A DNA stretch of 64,000 nt from Limonium bicolor. Lineage: Eukaryota; Streptophyta; Magnoliopsida; Caryophyllales; Plumbaginaceae. The DNA lies in NCBI GenBank assembly GCA_023374045.1, contig CM041779.1, forward strand, positions 267,416,131-267,480,130, read 5' to 3'. Below the pieces are notes generated by a model. That model saw only the letters and a list, made by a program, of their open reading frames with translations. It was not told the DNA's origin and did not search any database. Position 1 is the stretch's first letter. Every line of letters begins with the position of its first letter. Both the position numbers and the translations under genes were made by a program. This document shows, one piece after another, positions 20,812 through 32,516 of this stretch.

Positions 20812-23475
20812 ATGGAAGAAGTATTGTCCAGAATGAATGATTTTATCACTATAAATACAAAGAAATTTTCAGAGCTTGACGCATTCAATCAAGAGCAGAG
20901 AACATTCAACAATGATCAGAGGACTTTCAACAGGAACATCGAGACTCAGCTGTCTCAGATATCGCAGCAGTTGGCTCAGCGTCCTTTGGGTTCTTTGCCC
21001 AGTCAGTCAGAGCAAAATCCAAGAGAGCATGCCAAGGCAATCACGTTGAGGAGTGGTACGCAGCTTGACCTGGTGATCCCTGAAGCTGAGGCTCCTCGTC
21101 CTAATGTTGAGCGGAATGAAGAAACTGCACCAGCAGATTCTCAGGAGAAACCAGTTGAAGAGGAGGTGACGATTAGCAAGACTCCTAAGACTTCCACACC
21201 TCCACGACGTGCAGTTGCTGAAGCACCGGTTCCTTTTCCAACCCAGTTAAAGAAAAGAGACTTGGATGAGCAGTTTGGTAAGTTCTTAAGTATCTTTAAG
21301 AAACTAACCATTAACATTCCTTTTTCTAAAGCTTTGAAGCAAATGCCGATTTATGCGAAGTTCATGAAGGACATCCTGTCCAATAGACGGTCGTTAGTAG
21401 AGAAGGATACTGTACAGCTTACCGAGAGCGTTTCCGCTGTTCTTTTGAAAAAGCTTCCACCTAAGCTTGATGATCTAGGTACTCCAGTCATACCTTGCGC
21501 GATAGGTAATGTAAATTGTGGTAAGGGTTTATGTGATTTAGGTGCGAGCATTAATCTACTGCCCTTATCAATGTATTTGAAGCTCGGTTTAGGAGAGTGT
21601 GAACCGACCCGAATTACTCTGCAATTAGCTGATAGGTCAATCATCCTACCTAGAGGGGTGGTAAGGGATTTAATTGTTTCGGTTGGTACTTTTGCTTTCC
21701 CTGCTGATTTTGTTATTTTAGACATGGAGGAGGACAAGGTAGTACCACTTATTTTAGGTCGACCATTCATGCGTACAGTAAGGACCCTCATTGATGTTGA
21801 AGGAGGAAAGATTATACTACGGTTACATGATGAGCAGCTTGTATTTGATATGACCAAGGCTACTACCCACCCTTCCGATGCTCATGCTTGTTTCAGTTTA
21901 GATTGTATTGACACCTTGATGCAGGACTATTCTTACAGTCCCACGGAGCTGGATGCATTGGAGAAGTGCTTAGTAGATTCCATAGAGACTTCTCACGATG
22001 ATTCTGAGATTTCTGTTGCAGCATTTCAGCTTGCTGCTGGGAGGCCATATAGGAAGAACCACAAAATCAAGGAGGAACCGCTAGACCGAATTCCAAACAC
22101 GCTAGCTCCTTCTGTGGACTCACCACCTTCTCTTGAACTTAAACCTCTTCCTAGTCACCTAAAATATGTTTTCTTAGTTCCTCCGTCTGATTTTCCTGTC
22201 ATTATTTCTAATAGCTTAACTGATGAACATGAGGAAGCTTTGTTGCAGGTTCTAAAGAGGAACAAAGAGGCACTAGGGTGGTCCATTGCTGATATCAAAG
22301 GCATTACCCCTACGTTCTGCACTCACCGCATTTACCTTGAGGAGAATGACAAACCAACGAGACAGCCTCAACGAAGACTGAACCCGCACATGAAAGAGGT
22401 GGTTAAAAAGGAAGTTATCAAGCTCTTGGATGCGGGTATCATCTACCCAATTTCTGACAGTGAATGGCTAAGTCCTACACAGGTCGTACCTAAGAAAGGA
22501 GGTTTAACTGCGGTGCCTAATGATAAAGGTGAATTAATTCCTCAGCGTACTATTACAGGGCATAGAGTTTGCATTGATTATAGGAAATTAAATGCCACCA
22601 CTAGGAAAGACCATTTCCCCCTTCCTTTTATTGACCAGATGTTGGAGAGGCTTGCAGGACAAGAATATTACTATTTCTTAGATGGTTACTCCGGTTATTT
22701 TCAGATTAAAATTGCTAAGGAAGACCAAGAGAAAACCACTTTTACATGTCCGTATGGTACTTATGCTTATCGACGCATGCCCTTTGGTTTGTGTAATGCA
22801 CCAGCTACATTTGAACGATGCATGACTGCTATCTTTGCTGATTTTATTGAAAAATGCATCGAAATCTTTATGGATGATTTTTCTGTCTTTGGACCTACTT
22901 TTGATTCATGTTTGAGAGACTTGGATTTAATCTTAGCTAGATGCAGGGAAACTAACTTGGTGCTCAATTGGGAGAAGTGCCACTTCATGGTGCAGGAAGG
23001 CATCGTGCTCGGACATAAGATTTCTAAGAAAGGGATCGAGGTAGACAAATCAAAGATTGAAGTAATAGAGCAGCTGCCACCACCATCGTCGGTGAAGGAT
23101 GTCCGGAGTTTTCTTGGTCACGCAGGTTTTTATAGGCGTTTTGTTAAGGATTTCTCTAAGATCTCTAAGCCTCTTTGTGATTTGTTAAGTAAGGATGCTA
23201 AATTTGAATTTACGAAAGAGTTCTTAGATGCTTTTAATCTGCTCAAGGCTAAATTGGTTTCTGCACCTATTATTGTTGCTCTTGATTGGTCATTACCTTT
23301 TGAGATAATGTGTGATGCCAGCGATTACGCATTGGGAGCAGCTTTGGGTCAGAGGCATGACAAGGTGTTGAGGATAGTCTACTATGCTAGTAAGACTATG
23401 AATGAGGCACAAAAGAACTACGCAACAACGAAGAAGGAGCTGCTGGCAATTGTCTTTGCATGTGATAAGTTTTGA
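20812..23475 (+). pseudogene. Athila protease, reverse transcriptase and RNase H start
   Basis: 887 codons are open in the gag frame. Order: a glutamine-rich linker, IPFSKALKQMPIYAKFMKDI, an aspartic protease region with CDLGASINLLP (DLGA in place of DSGA, normal for Athila), ILGRPF, then RT with FCTHRIYL, VCIDYRKLN, FPLPFIDQMLERLAGQ, MPFGLCNAPATF and FMDD near 22867-22878, followed by FLGHAGFYRRF and RNase H (MCDASDYALGAALGQ). TGA 23473-23475 replaces the Arg of an expected KFRPYI (CGA to TGA). The RT and protease motifs look intact. Confidence 0.93.
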
Positions 23476-25006
23476 CCGTACATTATTGGAAGCAAAGTCA
23501 TTGTGCACACCGACCATTCCTCTCTCAAGTATCTCTTTGGAAAGGTTGATGCTAAACCTCGTTTGATCAGATGGATTTTACTTCTGTAGGAATTTGACAT
23601 TGAGATTAGGGACAAACCTGGAGCGCAGAACGGAGTGGCAGATCATTTATCCCGTATGGAAAGTCCAGATGATGGCAGGCCGATTAACGAGTATTTTCCT
23701 GATGAGTTTGTCTACATGATCAGTTGTTCCACAGACCCTTGGTATGCTGATATTGCAAACTTCCTAGCCAAGGGCATTGTTCCTCCAGAGTTGTCATATC
23801 AGCAGAAGAAGAAGTTCTTCTCCACGGTCAAGCAGTACCTTTGGGACGATCCATTTCTTTTCAAGGTTTGTGCGGACGGGATGATTCGTAGATGTCTTCC
23901 TGACACTGAAATAAGAGACATCCTTGTTCATTGTCACTCAAGAGAAGCAGGAGGTCATTTCGGTCCTGCTAGGACAGCCGTGAAAGTTTTGGAAGCAGGT
24001 TTCTTTTGGAAGACCTTGAATAAAGATTGCTATCAGTTTGTATCCACATGTGACCAGTGCCAGCGGCAGGGGAATTTATCCAGGCGTCATGAGATGCCAT
24101 TGAATTCGATCTTGGAGGTTGAGCCGTTTGATCTTTGGGGCATTGATTTCATGGGACCGTTCCCACCATCTCAAGGTAACCTCTACATCTTAGTAGCAGT
24201 AGATTATGTCACCAAGTGGGCTGAAGCGATAGCAGCACCTACCAATGATGCAAGAGTGGTGCTCAAGTTTATAAAGAGAAATATCTTCACTCGTTTCGGT
24301 GTCCCACGAGCGATCATCAGTGACGGGGGTACACACTTCTGCAACAAGCAGTTTGAGGCTCTTCTACAGAAATATGGTGTACGGCATAAGGTTTCTCTAC
24401 CATACCATCCACAGACGAACGGGCAAGCCGAGATCACCAACAGGGAACTTAAGTGGATCCTCCAGAAATCTGTCACATCTTCAAGGCGAGATTGGTCCCT
24501 TAAGTTAGATGACGCCTTGTAGGCATACCGTACTGCCTTTAAGACACCTTTAGGTATGTCCCCATACAAGTTGGTTTATGGTAAGGCATGTCATCTACCT
24601 GTGGAGCTAGAGCACAAGTCTTTTTGGGCAATAAATGCCTTGAATTTCGATCTACAAAAGGCTGGCGAGAAGCATAAGTTGCAGCTGTGTAATCTGGAGG
24701 AGTTTCGGGAGGAAGCTTATGAAAACGCCAAAATTTATAAGGAAAAGACAAAGAGGTGGCATGATAAGCTATTGGTCAAGCGTGAGTTTCAAGTTGGAGA
24801 TAAGGTTCTTCTATTCAACTCCCGCCTGAAACTATTCCCAAGAAAGTTTGTTCACAGTGACGAGTGTCTCGCCCTATGGAGCCATAGGTTTAATCAATAC
24901 AGAAGGGGAGACATTCAAAGTCAACGGGTCTCAGTTGAAACACTATCTAAGTGGTGACATCGCCGAAGTCCATTCGGTGATCACGGTGCATGATCCTCCA
25001 TACTGA
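23476..25006 (+). pseudogene. Athila RNase H end and integrase
   Basis: Continues in the same frame: [11 protein letters not shown], a TAG near 23587 in place of a Gln, and ADHLSRM end RNase H. Integrase shows HHCC ([19 protein letters not shown]), catalytic residues in [18 protein letters not shown] and [13 protein letters not shown] near 24520 replaces Trp in the expected [12 protein letters not shown]. Downstream, [14 protein letters not shown] and [12 protein letters not shown] match Athila. A frame change between about 24845 and 24880 precedes the true C-terminus, which ends at TGA 25004-25006 after [12 protein letters not shown]. Confidence 0.9.
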
Positions 25007-25986
25007 TCTTACAGTTGCACGGTCTAGCCAAAGACCGAAAAGACGGGCAGCTCATTGGGAGGCAACCCAATCTTCTTTTATTTATCTTCTTGTTTTTAGT
25101 TTTAATTCATGTTTTTACTTGTTCTAATTCTTTTGTTAGCTATTTTTCTTTGGTTGGTTTTGTTAAAGTGCAGGTTTGGTGAAGGAAGAGGAGCAGAGTG
25201 CTAGGAAGCAAACCTGCGGTGGATTAAATAGGGTGGTCCGGGACATTGTCCGTACCCTAAGTCCCGGACCTATCACAAACAGAACTTTCGGTGAAAATAA
25301 AACATTGGTCCGGGACCTGATCCATAACCTAAGTCCCGGACCATCTAAAGAGTACACTCTCGGGGGAATTAAAAGGGGTGGTCCGGGACATTACTCATAT
25401 CCTAAGTCCCGGACCAGAGAAAGCGGCCAGTCTCGAGGTAAAAATAGGGGGTGGTCCGGGAAATTATACAAATCCTAAGTCCCGGACCTACACAGACTAG
25501 AAAAAAAATATAACGACACAAACGCGTCGTCATCTACCTCAGTTCTTTCCCCGTCCAACCCTAACTCCAATCTCTCGCAACCACCACCACGTACCCGCAC
25601 CCCATTTCGCTTCGCTCTTGCGCCTCTGTTAAACCACCACCATCATCTCACCACACCACCGCAACAACAAACTCACCTTCCCAAATCACTTCACCACATG
25701 CAGCACCCCACACCCCAACTTCACCTTCACGCATTCACCACCACCGCATTCTCCCGCCCTGTTCAGTTCGAAACATTCACCCTCAAACATTCACCCGCAT
25801 TCTCCCTCTGTTAACCCACACCTGTTTTCGCTCAGCCCCAACCCAAACACCAACCCAGTACCCCCACGCCTGCTCTCAATTCCAGCAGTACCGACCTCCC
25901 CCACCTCAATCCCTCTGTTATCTCAACCCAACACCTAATTCCCACCATTTACCCACACCAAACACGTCCTTAATCCAAAATTCTCC
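25007..25986 (+). other. Athila inter-ORF region
   Basis: No gene is seen. It contains a second palindromic array (25235-25490) and then a CA/CT-rich stretch (ccaccaccac...) of about 450 bases that resembles an untranslated leader for the next coding region. Confidence 0.6.
25235..25490. repeat. GC-rich palindromic array between Athila pol and third coding region
   Basis: Units start at 25235, 25307, 25380 and 25453 (72, 73, 73 bp) with the same GGTCCGGGAC and AAGTCCCGGACC arms as in the LTRs, and spacers with related ctctcg/tttcgg motifs. Unit 4 has GGTCCGGGAA in its left arm. The array is homologous to that of the LTRs but located in the internal region. Confidence 0.92.
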
Positions 25987-27265
25987 ATGGCACCCAAACG
26001 AGCTTGACGCAGCAACACAGCAGGCGCATCTTCCTCCGCTGCAGCTCCTCCATCCCCCGATGCAGCTCCAATTCGGGCCCGAGAGACAGTTGACTCCGAA
26101 TTCATCAACGAAGCCGCTGCAAACTGGTACCACGCACGCGAAAGGAAAATCATACCCGTCAGTTTGCCCGACTTTGATAACTGAGTTTGATCTGGAGACA
26201 TTTTTTAGTGCACGTCATTGGTTGTGTTTGCTTAATAGAGGTGGGAGATTCTATCCGAGATTGGTGAAATTGTTTTATGCTAATGCGACGGTGAATGAGG
26301 CTAGGGATGCTATTAATTCTGTGGTTAAAGGGGTGGATATTTCTGTGACTGCTTCTAGCATTAGGCATTGTTTGGGATTGCCCATAGCTGTTCGGGTTCC
26401 AACTGCGGAGAATAGGGCAAATATGCCATTGTTGGAACGACAGGCTAAGGAGTACTACATTAACCTGATTGTCAATGATCCCGAAGTTCAAAACCGGCAG
26501 CATAGGAATAACCGGGACAAGCAGGTTGTCACGGGGGATAAGCTACTGACCCCTAGAGAGCGTCTGATTTTAGGGGTGCTGATGTATAATGTTTGCCCCC
26601 GGGAGTGCGCTGATCTGAATATGTATGACTGCTGGCTTATGCCCTACATCTTGGACGACGATTATGCCGCTGCAGGGGTTCCACCCGCTATGCATTGAAT
26701 TATCTTTAACTCCATGCTCCGGGTGGTTGAGACCGATCATTCCGCTTCTCTCCCATTCCCACACCTTCTACAGTCGTTACTTGCTGAAAAGGGGGTGGAT
26801 GTATCTGATGAGCAGCCTCAGTACCCTCGGTCTACTCTCGATATGACGATGATGCGTTTCTTTCAGTGGGAGAAGATCGACGGGCAGTGGGTGAAGCGTC
26901 GACGCGCTGCACGGGCACCGCGAGCTGCTGACGCTGATGAGGCTGATGCCGTTGCTGATGAGGCTGCTGCTGGTGGTGGTGAAGCCCCAGACTTCCCGAT
27001 GCCTGCTGGTCCGGCCCCGGGCTATGATGAGTTGCTGCATGAATTTAGAGCCTGGAGGGGGACGGCCACAGCTTACTTTGACGGTTTTACGAGTCGTCTG
27101 GATGAGTATGGTGAGAGACTCTCAGCTTTAGAGACTCGTCAGACTGACTATGAGGCCAGGCGGGATGCTCAGTTTGCTGAGTATGCGGCTCGTCAGGAGG
27201 CCCAATTCCATGCTTATGATGAGCGCTTTACACAGCTGGAGTCCTGGCGCATGCCCCGTCGGTAG
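25987..27265 (+). pseudogene. Athila third coding region (putative plant transposon protein, formerly called env-like)
   Basis: ATG 25987 starts MAPKRA, then TGA as the seventh codon (likely from CGA). The frame continues through an alanine-rich start to about 26170, where an indel moves it to the frame open from 26060. That frame encodes FSARHWLCLLNRGGRFYP, VKGVDISVTASSIRHCLGLP and LTPRERLILGVLMYNVCPRE, stops at TGA 26696-26698 (expected Trp) and resumes to TAG 27263-27265, ending in a coiled-coil-like part rich in E, A, Y, R and Q. This matches the plant transposon protein domain found after pol in Athila elements. Its function is unknown; no clear membrane segment is visible, so an envelope role is not supported here. 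Confidence 0.8.
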
Positions 27266-28645
27266 TACATGTTTTGGTTTATGCTATCTCCTTCATCAAT
27301 CTACTTATCTTTTATTGTTCTTTTAGACTTTCAGCTGACTTGGTCATTTGAGATGTTTTACTGTCTTTTAGCTTGTTAGGTTGCATCTTCTGGTACCCTT
27401 CGTTTTCTTTTTTGGATTGTTGTTGTTACTTTGGTACTTCTGCTACTTCCACTCCTTGGTTATGTTCATTGCTTTTCTTGCAACATATTGTCTGTTGCTG
27501 CTTATTTCAAACAGGATTGCCATATTTGTGTGCGATATCGACAAAATACAAAGGAGACTCTGTCAAATTTTTTTCAACACTCCCTAACTCGCCTGTTCCT
27601 TTTCATGAGTGTGGGGCAGTCATCTTCACCCAATTTTCAGGGGAGTTCTATTCTTTCTTTCGCACTATGATCATATTCATACAGCAATGAGGGCATTGCT
27701 ATTTTCTAAGTGTGGGGAAGTTAGTAGTAAGGGGGATGTGCGTTTATTTTCCTATTTTCTGTGGCTCCTGACACTACTAATTCTCACTTCATTAACCTTT
27801 GATGACCCTCCATAAAATTTTTAATTCGACATACTTGGCTTTCATTTGTGGTCAGATGCATCAATCGGGAATAACGTACAAGTAGCGAATATTTCTGAGA
27901 TTTAATCTGAAACTTCGGTCATAAGAACTTTGGTTATACTGCTTGTATTGTCAGTTTTGGTTAAAATTTTTTATCTATTTCCTTAAATAAAAGGTGAGAC
28001 CATTTTGTGACTATTTCGTTTGAACTAACTTGGGGCTTTGGAAAGTTTTGGAATGAATGGAAGGAAAGGACAAAGGCAAGGTACTCCGCTAGTCTATTCT
28101 GAACCGGAACAGACCTCTCCCATTCGGTAATTAAGCCCATGGAGTGCCTCATCACTTATCTACCTAAGATCATCTGATCTGGGATAGAAGGCCCAACACC
28201 GCTACAAGGATGAGGAGAAAAAGTCTGGGGGGATGAAATGAATAATGCTCACTCAGAAAAATTGGAAGGACAGTTCTTTCATGCTAAACAGTTTATTCCA
28301 AATTCTTCCTTGATTATGAGTATGTGGCAATGAAAGGTAATGTGGAATATGACATTACTTCTTGCCCCTTGTCGTCCAAATGAATGGTGGAAAGCAAACG
28401 AAAAGTAATGCCCCGAGTAAAGTTTGGACTAAATAGTTATGATGATTGTCTCATGCATTTGTCAAACACCCTAGCTTCACTGTTTAAGAAAACTTGCAGT
28501 ACTAATCGTTGTTTCTTATGACTGTTTTTCGGCATTAGATTTCCTTGTACACTTTCCTGACCTGATAAATACCCGCTTTTGAAATTCTGGTGCATTTTGA
28601 TAGCAGTAATTGCTTGGGACAAGCAAAGATTAAGTGTAAGGAAGT
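27266..28645 (+). other. Athila 3' untranslated region
   Basis: About 1.4 kb of T-rich DNA with purine-rich patches (aagtgtggggaag near 27707, gtctggggggatgaa near 28224) and no convincing coding sequence. The bases just before the 3' LTR (gattaagtgtaaggaagt) form only a weak polypurine tract. Confidence 0.6.
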
Positions 28646-30444
28646 TGATAAGTCAGGAATTTACCTATTTCTGCATGGTCTTTTGATACCGAATTCGTTG
28701 CTATTTACTGCTAAATTCCTGTCTTTTGAGTATTTTTATGTTTCTTGTTGCAATTGTCTTCTTTTATGGTTTTTATGTGCTTTTTCAGGTATTCAATCTC
28801 AAAAGAAACATGTTCATATCATTGTTGGAGACCATAGTTTTTCAAACAAGCTAAATGGAGTCAAGAAATTCATCATCGACCTAATTTCAGGCATGGTCCG
28901 GGACTTGTTCCATAACTTAAGTCCCGGACCACAAACTAGCTCAACTCTCGAATTGAATACATGCATGGTCCGGAACCTTATACATGGCCTAAGTCCCGGA
29001 CCACACCATGGCAGAACTCTCGAAGTAATTTCAAGCTTGGTCCGGGACTTTATACAGACCTTAAGTCCCGGACCACATAAGACGCCAACTCTCGACCTGT
29101 TTTTATACCATGGTCCGGGACTTCAACCAGGGCCTAAGTCCCGGGCCAAGTGGTTGAATCCGACAATCTGTAGCGCGCGAACTTAAAGAGAATTTTATTC
29201 TCTTCATATTAAACTACCACCCCATATTCTCTAGCCTTGTCCTCCACAATCGTATTCCATCCCTTCCACTGCTACTACTTTCCATCCTCTAATCCCACTA
29301 ATCTAATTACCTTCCAAAATCTGCCAACTGCATCCCCATCTTCTATCCAAACAAATAATATCATAATCATCCCCTACACCCAACACAATACAAAACCAAC
29401 GTGACTCAAGTCCCATAAATAGCCTAGCATTTCTACAGGCAGAGGACACATTCCATCCATTATACTCCTCCATCTAATTACATCCATCATCCACATTTCA
29501 CACACAATCCTCCATATAATATCACCTCACTATACACCTATGTATCCATACACATCCACAGAAATCTGGAGTACACAAGCAGTTGAAGACTTCACCATTT
29601 TCTGGAGATTGAGCAGAAGAAAATGCTGGTCGTGCACAGAGACTCCATCAAAGAATTTTAAATCAGAGTTTATTCTTACTCTTCCTCTTTAATGTTATTT
29701 ACATATTTTGTCAGTACTTTTATTTCCATGGCTGAGTAGTTTTTATAAATTCTGGTTTGCTATGTAATCCAAATTCAAGGTTCCATTATCTTTGTGATTT
29801 ATCATATTAACAGATTAAAGTGTTGTTCCTTATTTATTTTTATAAATCTTGTGATTTGGCCAATTACTGGATTTTATCAGTTTATCTGCTTATAAGTGAG
29901 AACTGCGGTAGATAATAGACAACAGGAACGATACCGGTTAATTTAGAGATGGTAATTCCTCTAGGATATTAACTGATCAATAAATTGGATTATTCTTAAA
30001 GCTATTAGCAATTAGTAAATTTGTAACGAGAGTTAAGATTTATTAGCTGTTAATTAGATTCCACCGAGCGGGAGACCGAACGTGGAATATTTCAGGTCTG
30101 GGATTTTAATCTAAATTTTGGTAAACACATCGAGAAAGGAACCGAAGAATTAGGAGGATTAGTAAACCATAATTTTCCCTTCTTATTAATTCAGAAATAT
30201 CATTATTTTGCTCATTATTGCTCTTGTATTTATTACTCTTGTTCTTATTTACGTTTTGTTTCTTTACCTGGTAATTCAACAAACAAAACCCCCTGTTACT
30301 GGAGTAAACCGGTATATTAGTTCGTTCTTAAATATTAATTAAACTAAAACGCTGCCTCCCTTGGATTCGATAACCTGGAGGGACACTTCTAGGAAAACTT
30401 GCTATAATCGACCGGTATACTTGCCGTTAGGTTTTTACCCAACA
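28646..30444 (+). mobile_element. Athila 3' LTR
   Basis: 1799 bp, the same length as the 5' LTR, with scattered substitutions. The palindromic array lies at 28895-29147 and the TATA-like box at 29414-29422. Followed by the duplicated gtaat. Confidence 0.95.
28895..29147. repeat. GC-rich palindromic array in Athila 3' LTR
   Basis: Counterpart of 17750-18002. Here unit 1 has the perfect right arm AAGTCCCGGACC, while unit 2 has a left-arm change (GGTCCGGAAC) and unit 4 a right-arm change (CCCGGGCC). Confidence 0.9.
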
Positions 30445-30449
30445 GTAAT

Positions 30450-30453
30450 CATA

Positions 30454-30491
<38 letters not shown>

Positions 30492-32073
30492 CATATATAT
30501 GTATATATAGGTGTATACCATTGTGGTTAAGAATGGTAAAAGAACTTGCACATGAGTAAGGAAGTAAACCTAAAGTATGAAATAGATTCATAACCACTTG
30601 TAACATGTAAGAATTAGTAAGTATACTTAGGGAATGGTAATTGAATAAGGTTTGAATAGTAATAAGTCCTTAACCATACAACTCCATGTATTTTATAGGA
30701 CTTGAATTGTGAACACCGAAGGAAAATCGGTTCGAGTACAACGGTGAACGGTATGAACTTCTCATGCCCAGTATGCTACCTTAGCTACTCTGATTTGTGT
30801 GCTTGTGTGCTAATTGATCACTTAACAAGATAAACGCATGAATTGGAACTATTATGGTTACTTGTGTATATTTGATATTGTTCCTTGTTTGGATATTATC
30901 TTTAAATCATAGTTTGTATAATTCATGAAATGTATGGATGATAATGAATGTGTGTGCTTGATTTATATTGTAGTGACCGAATGTTATGGTTTTGGACTTC
31001 TAACTAATTCCTAACAAGCTAACCAATCTAACATAATAAATTGGTAATTAAATTGGAATGAGTAGAAGTCCGATATAGTTTCGGTCACGCGTGAGGAGGC
31101 GGAGTCACAAGGGGTTGGCTCCATTTCCTAGCTTTAATCTTTTCCACGACCCAAACCCCTTAAATGGGTAGCATCCTGGATTAGTAAGCCACCTAAAGCC
31201 CGGTGGTGGGACGGTGTAGTCCCTGCCCGAAGGTCATACCGACTTAACTTGAGTAAAAGTAAGTAAGTAAGAATAAGTAAACGAGTATGGAAAAGTAAGT
31301 AAGTAAACTTTGAGTATGTTTGTGTAAGTATTGTGTAATGAGTAATAACATCCGATTAACCCGGATGTGTAATTGGCTAACCCTTGTGAAGGTAGGTATT
31401 GCGTATGCTATTGTATTGTTGTTTTGGCTTGTGTATTGCATTGTGTATGGTTATATGGTGTATGTAAAGCATGTATGTATGATAATAATGAACCGCATGT
31501 GCAATCGACCTTAAATAGTTGGCGTACCCTAGTTAGCACGTGGTATATGCGAAGTTTATATGCAACTTTTTGCTAAGCCCCTTGGGGCACTGTTTTTTAT
31601 ATTTTACAGGTGCTCGAGACGGGTGAAGACTTGGTTGTGATCATGATGTCTTCTTTTGATGTAATTAATAGACTGTGAATGGTGTACTAAGTTGTACACG
31701 GCTATAGGCCTTTTTGTTTAGCCGGTGTACCATGGGGTACACCCTTTTTGGATATTGAGAGAGTTGTGAATTGGTATAGGTGAGTGGTTTGTTTGAACTC
31801 ACGATTTTTGTAGACTTGAAGGGGATGTAATTAATTATGCTTTGACACTCGGTAATCCAGCATTGTAAGTACACGGTATTTTGTTATGTGGTATGTAATA
31901 TAGTAGCTCGGTATTATTTAGACATTAGACCGTTACTGTAAGTAGTGTAAGCCTAGCTAGCCGTATGGGCGGTTAGCGGCGTTGTATCACCCGCCGTAGT
32001 AGTAGTAATTCCGCTGCGAGTAGTAGTATAATTAGGATGATTAGACGGTAAGTAAAGGATTAGCGGTGTTACA
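30450..32073 (+). mobile_element. Element A 3' LTR, right part
   Basis: Resumes after the Athila target duplication at the AT microsatellite and continues, matching 2920-4556, to GTTACA at 32073. No gene is supported. Confidence 0.92.
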
Positions 32074-32078
32074 CATTC

Positions 32079-32516
32079 TAAGAGGGCCGTCGGGATGAAG
32101 AGTCTCGTACAAGAATGTGGAGGAGAAGCTAGAAGTGAAGATTGTCTCAGCAATGACAATCCTCTCCCAAGTGAAGAAGGGACAGTAGGCGTACCTTTGC
32201 TACGTTCAGGATTTGAGCTGGGAGTCAGACAAGAAGGAGGAGATCCGGGTGGTGAGCGAGTTCCCAGACGTTTTCCCAGACGAGATCTCGGGTATGTCGC
32301 CAGACCGGGAAGTCGAATTCAGCATCGACCTGGTGCTGGGATCAGCACCCATTTCAAAAGCCCCTTACCGGATGGCACCATCGGAGTTGAAGGAGTTGAA
32401 GGCTCAAATTGGAAGACCTCTTGGAGAAAGGATACATTCGCCCGAGTGTATCACCCTGGGGAGCCCCGATCCTGTTCGTGAAGAAGAAGGACGGGAGCAT
32501 GAGGTTATGTATCAAC
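32079..32516 (+). pseudogene. Element B (Tekay-like) protease-RT linker and RT start, cut by a hAT element
   Basis: Coding sequence resumes directly after the target duplication of element A. It includes a linker with SAMTILSQ and a TAG near 32176, then [32 protein letters not shown] and [16 protein letters not shown] one-base insertion near 32408 shifts the frame; the expected [22 protein letters not shown] follows in another frame, and coding stops at the boundary with the hAT element after MRLCIN. The upstream part of B (LTR, gag, most of protease) must lie left of the window, beyond element A. Confidence 0.88.

Larger units (their letters stand above)
17501..30444 (+). mobile_element. Athila-type Ty3/gypsy element, complete with TSD
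   Basis: Two 1799-bp LTRs (17501-19299 and 28646-30444) begin TGATAAGTCA and end ACCCAACA, flanked by the duplication gtaat (17496-17500 and 30445-30449). An Asp-type PBS follows the 5' LTR. Internal order: gag-pol in one frame with several stops, a GC-rich palindromic array, then a third coding region typical of Athila. It inserted into the 3' LTR of element A and is therefore younger than A. Equal LTR lengths and few differences suggest fairly recent insertion. Confidence 0.95.
1700..32073 (+). mobile_element. Element A: Tekay-like Ty3/gypsy chromovirus with AlkB ORF, interrupted by two later insertions
   Basis: Order on the plus strand: 5' LTR (truncated at its left end), Met PBS, gag with introns, AlkB ORF, PR, RT, RNase H, IN, chromodomain, PPT, 3' LTR. 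The LTRs begin TGAAATACCC and end GTTACA. A solo LTR (9798-14047) and an Athila element (17501-30444) are later insertions. The base after the 3' LTR starts the target sequence cattc (32074-32078), followed directly by pol coding sequence of element B, so A inserted into B. The left flank is outside the window. Assignment to the Tekay (Del) clade rests on the long LTRs, the Met PBS and the C-terminal chromodomain. Several stops and frameshifts make this copy non-autonomous. Confidence 0.85.

Noticed and set aside
25987..27265. Envelope protein in the Athila third coding region.
   Set aside because: No signal peptide, furin-like site or convincing membrane segment is visible. It matches the plant transposon protein domain instead.
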